64,000 nucleotides of DNA from GCA-002050365 sp964237235 (GCA_964237235.1 CAXSGY010000009.1:62001-126000), one strand, 5' to 3'. Shown: positions 9,158 through 17,229, counted from the stretch's first letter. The notes: generated by a model from the letters alone, not told the origin. A program made the numbers and translations.

Positions 9158-9772
9158 TCAAACAGCTTTTGCCATTGGCGCGTAAAGTTTTTTCAATTCT
9201 TCCGCATCATCGAAAAACAGACCTTCACCGACGGGCTGAATCGCTTTTAAGACTAAATTTTTCCAATCCGCATCCGCCAAATTTTCAATTATCCAACCGA
9301 TCAAATATTGCTGCGCCAGACAACCGCCCGCGGTCGCAATTTTGCCGTGCGCGATGAACGGTTTTTCGACGACCTCAACGCCGAAACTTTCTAAAAGCAC
9401 TTTCGATGTCGGATAAGTCGTAGCGGTTTTGCCTTCGAGCAATCCGAGTTTTGCCAAGATCAAACTGCCCGAACAAATCGAGCCGACGAATTGTTTTTTC
9501 GGATTCAATTTAAATTTCGACAACCAATTTTCGTCAACAATTCGTTCGCGCACGCCTTGCCCGCTGACAAACAAAACCGCGTCGGCTTCGTTTGCTTCTT
9601 CGATTCTGCCCGAAGTTTTGATTTCGATATTGGTCGCGGAAACGTGAACGTCTTTTTCGCCCAGAATTTTTACTTCCCAACTCTCGACGCGGACGCGGTT
9701 GAGCAAATCCCACATCAAAAACAAATCAACGTCCGTAAATTTATCGAAAATAACAATCGCAATTTTAGACAT
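9158..9772 (-). CDS. DJ-1/PfpI family protein
   Basis: A 204-residue member of the DJ-1/PfpI superfamily. The nucleophile elbow is GSICSGSLILAKLGLL with Cys near residue 99, and the downstream TATTYPTS and TAGGCLAQQYL patterns match the intracellular, AraC-transcription-factor-like subgroup, here without the HTH domain. The N-terminus IAIVIFDKFTDVDLFLMWDLLNRV is typical of the fold. Members act as amidases, isonitrile hydratases, glyoxalases or chaperones; the activity cannot be chosen from sequence. Its start overlaps the end of the phzF-like gene by 8 bases, so the two are translationally coupled. Confidence 0.82.
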   Translation of the reverse strand: MSKIAIVIFDKFTDVDLFLMWDLLNRVRVESWEVKILGEKDVHVSATNIEIKTSGRIEEANEADAVLFVSGQGVRERIVDENWLSKFKLNPKKQFVGSICSGSLILAKLGLLEGKTATTYPTSKVLLESFGVEVVEKPFIAHGKIATAGGCLAQQYLIGWIIENLADADWKNLVLKAIQPVGEGLFFDDAEELKKLYAPMAKAV

Positions 9773-10547
9773 AGATTTCTCCCTTCAAATACAAAACCGC
9801 ACTACCGCCGATTTTCACTCTGTCGCCTTTTAATTCACAAAAAAGTTCTCCGCCGCGTGGTGAAATCTGTCTGGCAAACAATTCATTTTTGCCCAATTTT
9901 TCTGCCCAATACGGAATCAGATTGCAGTGCGACGAACCGGTTACCGGGTCTTCAAAAACGCCGACCTCGGGCGCAAAAAATCTGGAAACAAAATTCGCTT
10001 CGTCGCCTTTTGCCGTGACGATAAAGCCGTGCGCGTCAATTTCGAGAAGTTTGGAAAAGTCAGGTTTAATTTCGGCGATTTCGTTTTCATTTTCATAAAC
10101 TAAGAAATAATCACGCGCCTTTAAGACTTCTTTCGGCTGTTTGCCGATGGCTTCGATTAAACCGTCGGGAATTTCGCATTTTGAAACCGGGCGCGACGGA
10201 AAATCTAAAACGAGCAAATCATCTTTTTTCTCGACCGTTAAATCTCCGCTTTTGTGCGAATGAAATTTGATGCGGTTTTCTTCCGCTTTTAAAACGTCAA
10301 ATATCACGAACGCGCTCGCCATTGTCGCGTGTCCGCACAAATCAATTTCAAAAGTCGGCGTGAACCAGCGGATTTCATAAACATCTTCTTTCTTAATAAA
10401 AAACGCCGTTTCCGAAAGATTGTTTTCAAGCGCGATTTTCTGCATTAAATCCGCATCAATCCATTCGTCAAGCGGACAAATCGCCGCCGGATTTCCTTTA
10501 AAAACCTCTTTCGTAAATGCGTCAACCTGATAAATCGTCAGTTTCAT
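9765..10547 (-). CDS. PhzF family isomerase/epimerase
   Basis: A 260-residue protein of the PhzF/diaminopimelate-epimerase fold. Motifs seen are VDAFTKEVFKGNPAAICPL at the N-terminus, the catalytic Glu in NNLSETAFF, the CGHATMASAF motif, and DPVTGSSHCNLIPYWA near the C-terminus. PhzF isomerizes a phenazine precursor, but most bacterial homologues have unknown substrates. No phenazine genes are nearby, so only the fold family is claimed. It overlaps the pfpI-like gene and is preceded by ridA, forming a small cassette inside the SUF operon. Confidence 0.88.
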   Translation of the reverse strand: MKLTIYQVDAFTKEVFKGNPAAICPLDEWIDADLMQKIALENNLSETAFFIKKEDVYEIRWFTPTFEIDLCGHATMASAFVIFDVLKAEENRIKFHSHKSGDLTVEKKDDLLVLDFPSRPVSKCEIPDGLIEAIGKQPKEVLKARDYFLVYENENEIAEIKPDFSKLLEIDAHGFIVTAKGDEANFVSRFFAPEVGVFEDPVTGSSHCNLIPYWAEKLGKNELFARQISPRGGELFCELKGDRVKIGGSAVLYLKGEIYV

Positions 10548-10615
10548 ATTTCAATTTTTCCCACATCGAAAACAGAGTTTACAGGGTTTTTAATTTTCCT
10601 ATCTGTTCGATGTTT

Positions 10616-11008
10616 CTATGTGGTTAATTCCTCTTTCACCGCCGCAATCGCCTGAATTTCAATTTTCGTCCCGAAGTGCAAATCTTTGACCGGCACAATC
10701 GCCCGCGCCGGTTTGTGTTCGCCCAAAATCCGCGTGTAAACTTCGTTCACCTTGTCCCAAAGTTCCATCTCGGAAACGTAAATCGTAAATTGCAAAACGT
10801 GATTCAAATCGCTGCCCGCCGCTTGCAGAATATCTTCGACGTTTCGCAGAGCGAGTTCCGTCTGCAATTCAATCGCGCCCGTTTCAACTTCGCCCGTGAC
10901 CGCATTTCGGGGCAATTGTCCCGACACAAAAATCAAGCCGTGATGCATAATGGCTGGCGAATAATGTCCCTTCGGCGCGGGAACATCGGTTAGTTGAATT
11001 TTTTTCAC
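10616..11008 (-). CDS. RidA family enamine/imine deaminase
   Basis: A 130-residue RidA/YjgF/UK114 protein. These trimers hydrolyse reactive enamine or imine intermediates formed by PLP enzymes. The motif block ends in HKPARAIVPVKDLHFGTKIEIQAIA; the Arg of PARAIVPV corresponds to the substrate-carboxylate Arg of active members, and the conserved FVSGQLPRN and GS-LNHVLQFTIYV stretches are present. Length is standard. The 68-base gap to the phzF-like gene contains a partial inverted repeat (CCACAT near 10560 and ATGTGG near 10618). Confidence 0.9.
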   Translation of the reverse strand: MKKIQLTDVPAPKGHYSPAIMHHGLIFVSGQLPRNAVTGEVETGAIELQTELALRNVEDILQAAGSDLNHVLQFTIYVSEMELWDKVNEVYTRILGEHKPARAIVPVKDLHFGTKIEIQAIAAVKEELTT

Positions 11009-11045
11009 AGCTTTTCTTCGTTCGGCTTTGAAATTGCCCTTAAAA

Positions 11046-11648
11046 CTATTTCTTTTCCGGTAAAATTTTTATTCCCTTTTCACTTGTTAAATATGCAATA
11101 CCTTTAACTCTTGTTTTTAGAGGCGCGGCTTCATCGTCAACCGTCGGGTTGTCGATATAAGATTTTCCGTTAAACTTTGAAACTGAATAATAGCCTTTCA
11201 TAATGCCGCCGCCGCTGTTGAAAAAAATCAAATCCTGCCAGCCTTTCGTTTTGTGCTGACTAACGATAATCGGGCTTCTGACGGGACTGAAAAAAGTCAT
11301 TAATTCATATTCGCCTTTCTCATTTTGCCGCAGCAAAAGCGAGTTACAGCCGCCCGTTCCGCAATTTATAAAGCCTTCGACGTAAACCAAAACTTCATTT
11401 TTCTTGTCGCCGTTCAAATCGACAAAGTTGTAATAATACTCGGTTTTATACTCGCCGGTTTTGTCCAGTTCAATCTCTTTTCTAATAATTTCCTCGATCT
11501 TCGCATCAGGCTTTTTTTCACTTTTAACGTAGCGCAAAATTCTTGGCGCAACATTTTTCTGAGCTGACACGCCTTCGGAAATAAAAGCCGCCGCAGATAT
11601 GAAAATCGCCAGCCAGATTACTCTATAGATTTTTCCCGTCTCAGCCAT
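11046..11648 (-). CDS. Secreted protein of unknown function
   Basis: I do not recognise the family. The 200-residue product begins with a positively charged start and a hydrophobic stretch (VIWLAIFISAAAFISEGVSAQ), consistent with a Sec signal peptide cleaved after VSA. The mature part contains NFVDLNGDKKNEVLVYVEG, a Asp/Asn-rich D-x-N-G-D loop like those of FG-GAP or EF-hand-like calcium loops, and a GTGGCNSLLL pair that offers one Cys. Many Acidobacteriota carry small secreted proteins of this kind. It lies 37 bases before ridA and may be cotranscribed. Confidence 0.6.
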   Translation of the reverse strand: MAETGKIYRVIWLAIFISAAAFISEGVSAQKNVAPRILRYVKSEKKPDAKIEEIIRKEIELDKTGEYKTEYYYNFVDLNGDKKNEVLVYVEGFINCGTGGCNSLLLRQNEKGEYELMTFFSPVRSPIIVSQHKTKGWQDLIFFNSGGGIMKGYYSVSKFNGKSYIDNPTVDDEAAPLKTRVKGIAYLTSEKGIKILPEKK

Positions 11649-11716
11649 TTAATTTTTCCTTCCGAATTTCAATTCCAAAAGTTTCCGTGCTTCAATCGTG
11701 GTTTAATAAATTCTTT

Positions 11717-12310
11717 TTATAAATAAAGTTTAATAATGTGATGCCACACACCGAGAATTTTTCTTAAATCGGTGAACACCTTGTTATCCAGTAAATAAGT
11801 ATTATTTTCGAGCCGCATAAACTGCCATTCGATGCCGTCGGTCGCGCAGCCGTAGATGAACGGAATGTTTTTGCCTTCCATTTCGTTGTAAAGTTTCGCG
11901 CCATACATTTGCGCGGCTGATTGGGCGATGCCCCAATCCATATCTTCGTCTTTCGATTCGGCGAGCGAAATTATCGGCGCGTCGATATAAGGTTTCGGCG
12001 GGTGCAGCGCGAAGAAAAAATCACACTCGCCAGACAAATCATCTTCGGGACGAATGTTCAAATCTTCGCCCGAAAAAAAGGAAATCCGGTCAATATAGTT
12101 TCTCAAAACCTCCAACAAAATCGGCGAAACAACCCGTTCCGCTTTGGTTTTCTCGTTGGTCAAAGGCATCAATTTAGCAATTTCCAAAGTTTCCGCCAGC
12201 CACGAACTCGGCTCGACAGGCGCAATTTCGCCGAACAAATCCACCCAATTTACATCTAAATTGAATTTCTTAACGACGCTTTTGATTTTTCGGAAATTGC
12301 TGTAACCCAC
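11717..12310 (-). CDS. PD-(D/E)XK nuclease-like protein of unknown role
   Basis: About 197 residues when started at GTG 12310, which has GGAG seven bases upstream and lies 14 bases after the sufB stop. A longer reading from 12601 would overlap the conserved sufB 3' end in another frame and looks spurious. The core LSGECDFFFA followed by SLAESKDEDMDWGIAQSAAQMYGAKL gives the E..D...ExK arrangement of the restriction-endonuclease-like fold, then IYGCATDGIEWQFMRL. Such single-domain proteins resemble the N-terminal nuclease part of type I restriction subunits, but no methylase or specificity gene is near. Function is unknown; the nuclease fold is an inference from motif spacing. Confidence 0.65.
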   Translation of the reverse strand: MGYSNFRKIKSVVKKFNLDVNWVDLFGEIAPVEPSSWLAETLEIAKLMPLTNEKTKAERVVSPILLEVLRNYIDRISFFSGEDLNIRPEDDLSGECDFFFALHPPKPYIDAPIISLAESKDEDMDWGIAQSAAQMYGAKLYNEMEGKNIPFIYGCATDGIEWQFMRLENNTYLLDNKVFTDLRKILGVWHHIIKLYL

Positions 12311-12324
12311 AATCTTGCTCCACT

Positions 12325-14619
12325 TTAACCGACGCTTCCTTCGAGTTTCAATCCCAAAAGTTTCTGCGCTTCGACGGCGTATTCCATCGGCAGTTCTTTG
12401 AAAACTTCTTTGCAGAAACCGTTGATAATCAATGAAACCGCGTCTTCCTGCGAGATGCCGCGCTGCTGCAAATAAAACAATTGTTCTTCGCTGATTTTGG
12501 AAGTCGTCGCTTCGTGTTCGACCCGCGCCGTGTTGTTCATCACTTCGATATACGGAAAAGTATTCGCCTCGCACGTCTGCCCGATGAGCATCGAATCGCA
12601 CTGCGTATAATTTCTCGCGCCCGTCGCTTTGGGCATCACTTTGACCAGTCCGCGATACGAATTGTTCGATTTTCCGGCGGAAATTCCCTTGGAAATAATC
12701 GTTGATTTCGTATTTTTGCCGAGATGAATCATCTTCGTTCCGGTGTCGGCGATTTGCGCGTTGTTGGTCAGCGCGACCGAATAAAATTCGCCGATGGAAT
12801 TATCGCCCTGCAAAATGACCGACGGATATTTCCAGGTAATCGCGCTGCCGGTTTCAACCTGCGTCCACGAAATTTTCGAGTTGACTCCGCGACACGCGCC
12901 GCGTTTGGTGACGAAATTATAAATTCCGCCTTTGCCCGTTTCGTCGCCCGCATACCAGTTTTGAACGGTCGAATATTTGATCTCCGCATCGTCCAAAGCG
13001 ACGAGTTCGACAACGGCGGCGTGTAATTGATTCGTGTCGAACTGCGGGGCGGTGCAGTTGTGAACGGCAAAGCCTTTGACCAAATAACTGTGTGTTTCGG
13101 CGACATCGATGTTAAAAACCAAATCATCGAAACTTTCCCGCGAAATTTCACGAACGGGAACGATAAAATGCGTTTCGGTTTCGTGAACTAAATGCGCTTC
13201 ATTATCAAAATCAGTTTCCGTCAAAATTTCCGTCGGCGTGATTTTAACTTGTTGAATTTTAGAAACTATTCCAACCGATTCGACAGTTCCTGTCGCTGAA
13301 AGCGACGTATTTAATAGCGTCTGGTATAACCCGACGTTAGTTTTGGAAATTCGCGCCGTCCCTGAAAGGGACGAATATTCAGCCGATTTGTTCGACACTT
13401 TCAGCGTCGATTCGAGTGCGGCGTTTCGCGTCGTCGGGATTCTCCCGACGCTATTGAACTTGTCGCTTTCAGCGACATTTTGCGTTTCTCCATACAAATT
13501 AAACGCTTCCAATTCATTTGCGCTCAATGCCGTCGAATCCTGCCGCTGTAACTTTGGAACTAAAACGAAATCGCCTTTTTCCAACTCATCAGTTTTGATA
13601 AATTGCGGTTTCGCTTTCAATAATTTGTTTATATCAACTTCCGGCAGCCAATTTTCTTTGCGCTGTGTGCGCGGTTTCAAAACATCTTGGCGTTTGATCG
13701 CGTAAACCGGATGTTCGGGCGTTAATCGAAATTCGTTATAGCGCGACATCGGGCGCACGGTAATCATTTCGCCTTTGAATCGGCGAACCATTGCGGCGCG
13801 GACTTTTTGCAGTTTGCCGTTGTGGTCATAAACTTTATCGCCGGCTTTGATGCCTTCGATGTTTCGCCAGCCTTCCGCCGTCAAAACCTGTTCGCCCGCC
13901 GGATGACAGCCTTCGTTATACGCAACATACGCGCCGTCTTCGGCAACAATTAGCGTTCGCTCAAATTGTCCTGAATCCTGAGTATTGATGCGGAAATAAG
14001 TGGACAATTCCATCGGACATTTCACGCCTTTCGGGATGAAAACGAACGAGCCGTCCGAGAAAACCGCCGCGTTCAGAGCAGCGTAATAATTGTCCGACGA
14101 CGGCACGACCGAGCCGAGATATTTTTGAATTAACTCCGGGTAATCGGCGACCGCTTCGGTGAACGAGCAGAAAATCACGCCCGCTTCGAGCAGTTTTTTC
14201 TTGTAAGTCGTGGCGACGGAAACCGAATCAAAAACCGCGTCAACGGCGACGTTCGCCAGCATTTTCTGTTCGGTGATCGGAATTCCCAACTTCTCGAAAG
14301 TCTTGATTAATTCCGGGTCAACTTCGTCCATACTCGCCTTTTTAACCTTTTGTTTCGGCGCGGAGTAATACGAAATATTCTGAAAATCGATGTTCGGATA
14401 ATGAAAATTCGCCCAGTTGTCGGGCTGCGTCATTTTCAGCCAGTGCCGATAAGCTTTGAGGCGAAATTCCAAAAGCCATTCGGGTTCGTTTTTCTTCGAC
14501 GAAATAAGGCGCACGACATCTTCGGACAAGCCTTTGGCAATCGTTTCCGTTTCGATGTCCGTCGTAAAACCGTATTTATATTCTCTGTTCGCCAGTAATT
14601 CCTGCGTTGCTGTTGACAT
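12325..14619 (-). CDS. sufB: Fe-S assembly scaffold SufB with an in-frame intein
   Basis: The 764-residue product is a SufB of about 480 residues interrupted by an intein of 284 residues. The N-extein (1-237) ends YVAYNEG and the C-extein (522-764) starts CTAPQFDTNQLHAAVVELVA, the conserved SufB core with the Cys of the CTAP motif as the +1 nucleophile. C-terminal SufB motifs include ARNYTQCDSMLIG and EHEATTSKISEEQLFYLQQRG. SufB is the main Fe-S scaffold with SufC and SufD, so splicing must occur for SUF function. The gene follows rrf2 by 36 bases. Assignment is firm; splicing activity is inferred from conserved splice-site residues. Confidence 0.95.
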   Translation of the reverse strand: MSTATQELLANREYKYGFTTDIETETIAKGLSEDVVRLISSKKNEPEWLLEFRLKAYRHWLKMTQPDNWANFHYPNIDFQNISYYSAPKQKVKKASMDEVDPELIKTFEKLGIPITEQKMLANVAVDAVFDSVSVATTYKKKLLEAGVIFCSFTEAVADYPELIQKYLGSVVPSSDNYYAALNAAVFSDGSFVFIPKGVKCPMELSTYFRINTQDSGQFERTLIVAEDGAYVAYNEGCHPAGEQVLTAEGWRNIEGIKAGDKVYDHNGKLQKVRAAMVRRFKGEMITVRPMSRYNEFRLTPEHPVYAIKRQDVLKPRTQRKENWLPEVDINKLLKAKPQFIKTDELEKGDFVLVPKLQRQDSTALSANELEAFNLYGETQNVAESDKFNSVGRIPTTRNAALESTLKVSNKSAEYSSLSGTARISKTNVGLYQTLLNTSLSATGTVESVGIVSKIQQVKITPTEILTETDFDNEAHLVHETETHFIVPVREISRESFDDLVFNIDVAETHSYLVKGFAVHNCTAPQFDTNQLHAAVVELVALDDAEIKYSTVQNWYAGDETGKGGIYNFVTKRGACRGVNSKISWTQVETGSAITWKYPSVILQGDNSIGEFYSVALTNNAQIADTGTKMIHLGKNTKSTIISKGISAGKSNNSYRGLVKVMPKATGARNYTQCDSMLIGQTCEANTFPYIEVMNNTARVEHEATTSKISEEQLFYLQQRGISQEDAVSLIINGFCKEVFKELPMEYAVEAQKLLGLKLEGSVG
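13057..13908 (-). other. Intein within sufB (protein residues 238-521)
   Basis: The insert begins with Cys238 (CHPAGEQVLTAEGWRNIEGI, block A) and ends VAETHSYLVKGFAVHN (blocks F and G) with the penultimate His520 and terminal Asn521, followed by Cys522 of the C-extein. Block B is visible as FRLTPEHPVYAI with the T-x-x-H pair. All residues needed for class 1 splicing are present. I see no LAGLIDADG or HNH endonuclease motif between the splicing blocks; residues about 360-460 are low in conserved pattern and hold a palindromic repeat element. It therefore looks like a mini-intein or one with a lost endonuclease. Removing it restores a normal SufB length. Confidence 0.92.
13291..13477. repeat. 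Palindromic repeat element (REP/MITE-like) translated inside the intein
   Basis: Two 46-bp copies face each other: 13291-13336 and, inverted, 13432-13477, matching at 37 of 46 positions by eye with differences mostly in loop bases. Each copy holds a hairpin GTCGCTGAAAGCGAC-type core and a second GCGTC-GG...CC-GACG hairpin. Between them lies another hairpin, GTCCCTGAAAGGGAC at 13358-13372, and a degenerate copy near 13393-13410. The whole block is read through in the sufB frame as roughly residues 381-443. Confidence 0.8.
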
Positions 14620-14655
14620 ATTTATTTAAATTTCAAAGTTAATTTTTTTCGTTTT

Positions 14656-15135
14656 TTAATTTCTCTGCGGCGCGAGCGTGCGGTGAATTCCCTGTATTTG
14701 GTGAAACATTTCGCTGACGCGCGCTTCTTCGCCGATGAGCTGCGCGAGATTGATTTGCGACAGCGCATTTTCGACGATTTCGTGAAGCCCGACAATGACC
14801 GGACGAATGCCGCAATCGCCTTTGTGAACGCACGACTTTAAAATGCCCGTATAATTTTCACAATGTTTGCTCAAAACGTCTTCATCTAAAACGCGAATAA
14901 TTTCGTTCAGATAAATTTCCCGCGCCGGACGCGCCAGCGTGTAGCCGCCTTTCGTGCCGCGCGTCGCCGAAACGAATCCGGCTTTGTTTAAAAGCCACAT
15001 CAATTTTCCGGCGTTGGCGACCGAAATTCCTTCGCGTTCGGCGATTTGATTGAGCGTTAAAGATTCGTCCGCGCTTAACGTGGCAAGCTGCACCAAACAC
15101 CGCAAACCATATTCTTCCTGTGCCGATATTTTCAT
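14656..15135 (-). CDS. Rrf2 family Fe-S-sensing regulator of the SUF operon
   Basis: A 159-residue Rrf2-type winged-helix repressor (IscR/SufR/RirA group). The N-terminal domain has MKISAQEEYGLRCLVQLA, a helix-turn-helix with LNQIAEREGISVANAGKLMWLL, and the wing RGTKGGYTLARPAREI. Three cysteines in HCENYTGILKSCVHKGDC (C-x9-C-x5-C) could bind an Fe-S cluster, as in characterized members. I start at ATG 15135 rather than an upstream in-frame start at 15189, because the family begins MKIS. It is first in the SUF transcription unit, 36 bases before sufB, so it probably controls sufB and itself according to Fe-S status. Confidence 0.9.
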   Translation of the reverse strand: MKISAQEEYGLRCLVQLATLSADESLTLNQIAEREGISVANAGKLMWLLNKAGFVSATRGTKGGYTLARPAREIYLNEIIRVLDEDVLSKHCENYTGILKSCVHKGDCGIRPVIVGLHEIVENALSQINLAQLIGEEARVSEMFHQIQGIHRTLAPQRN

Positions 15136-15179
15136 TGTCTCTGCCCGCCCAAAAAAATTTTCTTTTGTTAATAAATTCA

Positions 15180-15208
15180 AGATTATCAAATCTTTACTTT
15201 TTTATCAA
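15180..15208 (-). promoter_or_regulatory. Likely sigma-70 promoter of rrf2-suf
   Basis: On the minus strand TTGATA (15208-15203) is followed after exactly 17 bases by TAATCT (15185-15180), about 45 bases before the rrf2 ATG. The region contains repeated ATCTTGATAA-like words, which could be part of an Rrf2 operator, but no clear dyad can be defined by eye. Confidence 0.6.
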
Positions 15209-15249
15209 GATTAGCGTCGGACGTTTAAAATGTGATAGAAATTAGAATT

Positions 15250-16227
15250 ATGAAAACAATCAGACGTTTTGTAATCGCGCTGTGCGCCGCCGTTTTTTGC
15301 ACTTCGTTTTTGTTCGGGCAGACGTGGAAAATCGAGCCGGTCGAATATCCGTATGCGGTAAAGTATTTCAGTCTGCAAATTGAAAATAAATCGGCGCGAA
15401 TGGCGTATATGGACATCGCGCCGGCGAAGGCGAACGGCGAAACGATTGTGCTTTTTCACGGTAAAAACTTTAACGGTTTTTACTGGAAAGACGTTATTCC
15501 GCGCCTGACCGAAAAGGGTTTTCGCGTCATCGCGCCTGACCAAATCGGTTGGGGAAAATCCGATAAGCCGAATGTTCATTACAGCTTTCATCTGCTCGCG
15601 CTGAACAATAAAAAGCTGCTCGACGCGCTCAAAATAGACAGAGCGGTTATCATCGGACATTCGATGGGCGGAATGCTGGCGACACGTTTTGCGCTGATGT
15701 TTCCGGAAAAAACGGAAAAATTGATTCTTGAAAATCCGATTGGTTTGGAGGATTATCGAACGTTCGTGCCGTATCAAACTTTTGAAGATGCCTTGCAATC
15801 CGAACAGACGCAGACGATTGAAAAAATGCGCGAATATCAGAAAACTTATTATTCCGAATGGCGACCCGAATATGAGCAATACGTTCAGGCGCAAGCCGAA
15901 TCTTTGACGCGCGCCGATTTTCCGCAGACGGCGGTTGCCAACGCCTTAACTTCGCTGATGATTTACGAACAACCGGTTTGCTATGAATTTGCAAACATCA
16001 AAACGCCGACGCTTTTGATTATCGGGCAAGCCGACAGAACCATTGTCGGCAAAGACCGCGTGCCGAAAAATGTAATTGATAAATACGGAAACTATCCCGA
16101 ACTCGGCAGAAAAACGAATCGAGAAATCGCCGGTTCAAAATTAGTCGAAATCGAAGCGGTCGGACATATTCCGCACGTTCAAACGCTTAACCGATTTATG
16201 GACGCAGTGCTGAATTTTTTAAAGTAA
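15250..16227 (+). CDS. Secreted alpha/beta hydrolase
   Basis: A 325-residue alpha/beta-fold hydrolase, transcribed away from rrf2. ATG 15250 gives a signal peptide (KTIRRFVIALCAAVFCTSFLFGQ); an upstream GTG at 15232 would add six residues and is less likely. Fold landmarks: the oxyanion region IVLFHGKNFNGFYW, the nucleophile elbow VIIGHSMGGMLATRFA (Ser near residue 137), an acidic residue in LLIIGQADRTIVG, and the C-terminal catalytic His in AVGHIPHVQ. Such periplasmic enzymes include lipases, esterases and haloalkane-type hydrolases; the substrate is not evident. Confidence 0.85.
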   Translation: MKTIRRFVIALCAAVFCTSFLFGQTWKIEPVEYPYAVKYFSLQIENKSARMAYMDIAPAKANGETIVLFHGKNFNGFYWKDVIPRLTEKGFRVIAPDQIGWGKSDKPNVHYSFHLLALNNKKLLDALKIDRAVIIGHSMGGMLATRFALMFPEKTEKLILENPIGLEDYRTFVPYQTFEDALQSEQTQTIEKMREYQKTYYSEWRPEYEQYVQAQAESLTRADFPQTAVANALTSLMIYEQPVCYEFANIKTPTLLIIGQADRTIVGKDRVPKNVIDKYGNYPELGRKTNREIAGSKLVEIEAVGHIPHVQTLNRFMDAVLNFLK

Positions 16228-16382
16228 ATCTCGATACTTTGAAGCGACAAAGAATAAATTTTTAATTGTGCGGCGTTAATAAGAGATGGATTTCGGCATC
16301 GCCGGATTAGAACATTACAGACGCTATTGTATTATTAAATATATGCCGCAGAGGGTTAATTAAAATTTGAGAGGAAAATAAA

Positions 16383-16613
16383 ATGAACGAAGCAGTTCCG
16401 AATTCCATTGATATACAAAACACGATTGATAATTTTGAGGCGGTCATCGCCAGCGGAGATGTAAAATTGATCGCTCAAAACGGCGAGATGAAGTTGTATA
16501 AAAGTTACGACAATCTCGAATATATTTACGACGGCAGCAATGCGTACAGCGAATATTCCGATGAATTCGCACAAATGAAAGCCGAAAATTTCGGGCAATC
16601 GAATGCCGTTTGA
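16383..16613 (+). CDS. Small hypothetical protein
   Basis: A 76-residue acidic protein with no family I can name. GAGGAAAATAAA precedes the ATG, giving a good ribosome binding site. It has no signal peptide or membrane segment; Tyr, Asp and Ser are common (KSYDNLEYIYDGSNAYSEYSDEFAQMKAEN). The upstream 155 bases after the hydrolase hold no gene. Likely a soluble cytoplasmic protein with its own promoter; not in an evident operon. Confidence 0.5.
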   Translation: MNEAVPNSIDIQNTIDNFEAVIASGDVKLIAQNGEMKLYKSYDNLEYIYDGSNAYSEYSDEFAQMKAENFGQSNAV

Positions 16614-16722
16614 TAAACTCTGCGCGCTGAAGTCGGCAAAATTATTTGTTGTTTTCTAAATTAAACAGCTTATAATTGCTTTGATTGAAGAAAAATTTAC
16701 ATCGCAAAAATGGAGAATAAAA

Positions 16723-17079
16723 ATGGCAACAGATAAAAAAGACGAAGCGGCGAAACAGAAGGAAGAAAATGAACGCGCCGGAAGTTTAGCCGGAGTCGCG
16801 GGCGGCGCACTTGCCGGCGCGCAGGTCGGAACGGTCATAATGCCGGTCGTCGGCACGTTCGCGGGCGCGGTGGTCGGCGGCGCGCTGGGAAGTAAAATCG
16901 GTAAAAAATACGGCGGCGCGCTGCTCGACAAATTAGGTTCGAACAAAGAAACGACCGCCGCGCCCGAAGCGAAAAAAGATGTGATGGCGGAACTCGAACG
17001 GCTCGCCGAACTGCACAAACAAGGCGTTTTGACCGACGAAGAATTCAAGGCGGCGAAGGCTTCCCTTTTGAATCTTTAG
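16723..17079 (+). CDS. Glycine-zipper and SHOCT domain protein
   Basis: 118 residues from ATG 16723 (preceded by GGAGAATAAAA; a longer TTG reading from 16681 is unlikely). Three parts are visible: a charged N-terminus, a Gly/Ala-rich hydrophobic stretch GVAGGALAGAQVGTVIMPVV followed by GTFAGAVVGGALGSKIGKK that resembles glycine-zipper membrane segments, and a C-terminal SHOCT motif, LERLAELHKQGVLTDEEFKA. SHOCT domains are short oligomerization-linked modules found on many envelope and phage-shock-like proteins. The role is unknown. A terminator follows 26 bases downstream. Confidence 0.75.
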   Translation: MATDKKDEAAKQKEENERAGSLAGVAGGALAGAQVGTVIMPVVGTFAGAVVGGALGSKIGKKYGGALLDKLGSNKETTAAPEAKKDVMAELERLAELHKQGVLTDEEFKAAKASLLNL

Positions 17080-17104
17080 TTTGAAATAAGAATCCTATTT
17101 CCAC

Positions 17105-17140
17105 AAAAAAACGGGAAACTTCGGTTCACCGTTTTTTATT
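17105..17140 (+). terminator. Rho-independent terminator after the SHOCT gene
   Basis: AAAAAACGG pairs with CCGTTTTTT around a GAAACTTCGGTTCA-type loop, ending in a T-rich run. It separates the SHOCT gene from the ClC gene. Confidence 0.7.
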
Positions 17141-17229
17141 TTGTTTTCCCGGAGTTTTTGGACGACTTTTTTACTTGACGAAAGAACATACCGGTTTTGA
17201 AATTTTTTGTCTGTTATGATGAGAGAACA

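Noticed and set aside
12310..12601. Longer start of the PD-(D/E)XK-like gene overlapping sufB
   Set aside because: The added residues are Arg-rich nonsense antiparallel in frame to conserved sufB codons; GTG 12310 has a proper SD.
13057..13908. Homing endonuclease in the SufB intein
   Set aside because: No LAGLIDADG, HNH or GIY-YIG motif is visible between the splicing blocks.
15211..15894. A 227-codon minus-strand frame opposite the alpha/beta hydrolase
   Set aside because: Shadow of the hydrolase, without motifs or SD; the plus frame has signal peptide and catalytic elbow.
17176..17220. A promoter for the ClC gene from TTGACG and TATGAT
   Set aside because: The spacing between the two is over 30 bases, far from the 17 expected; TTGAAA is too close.
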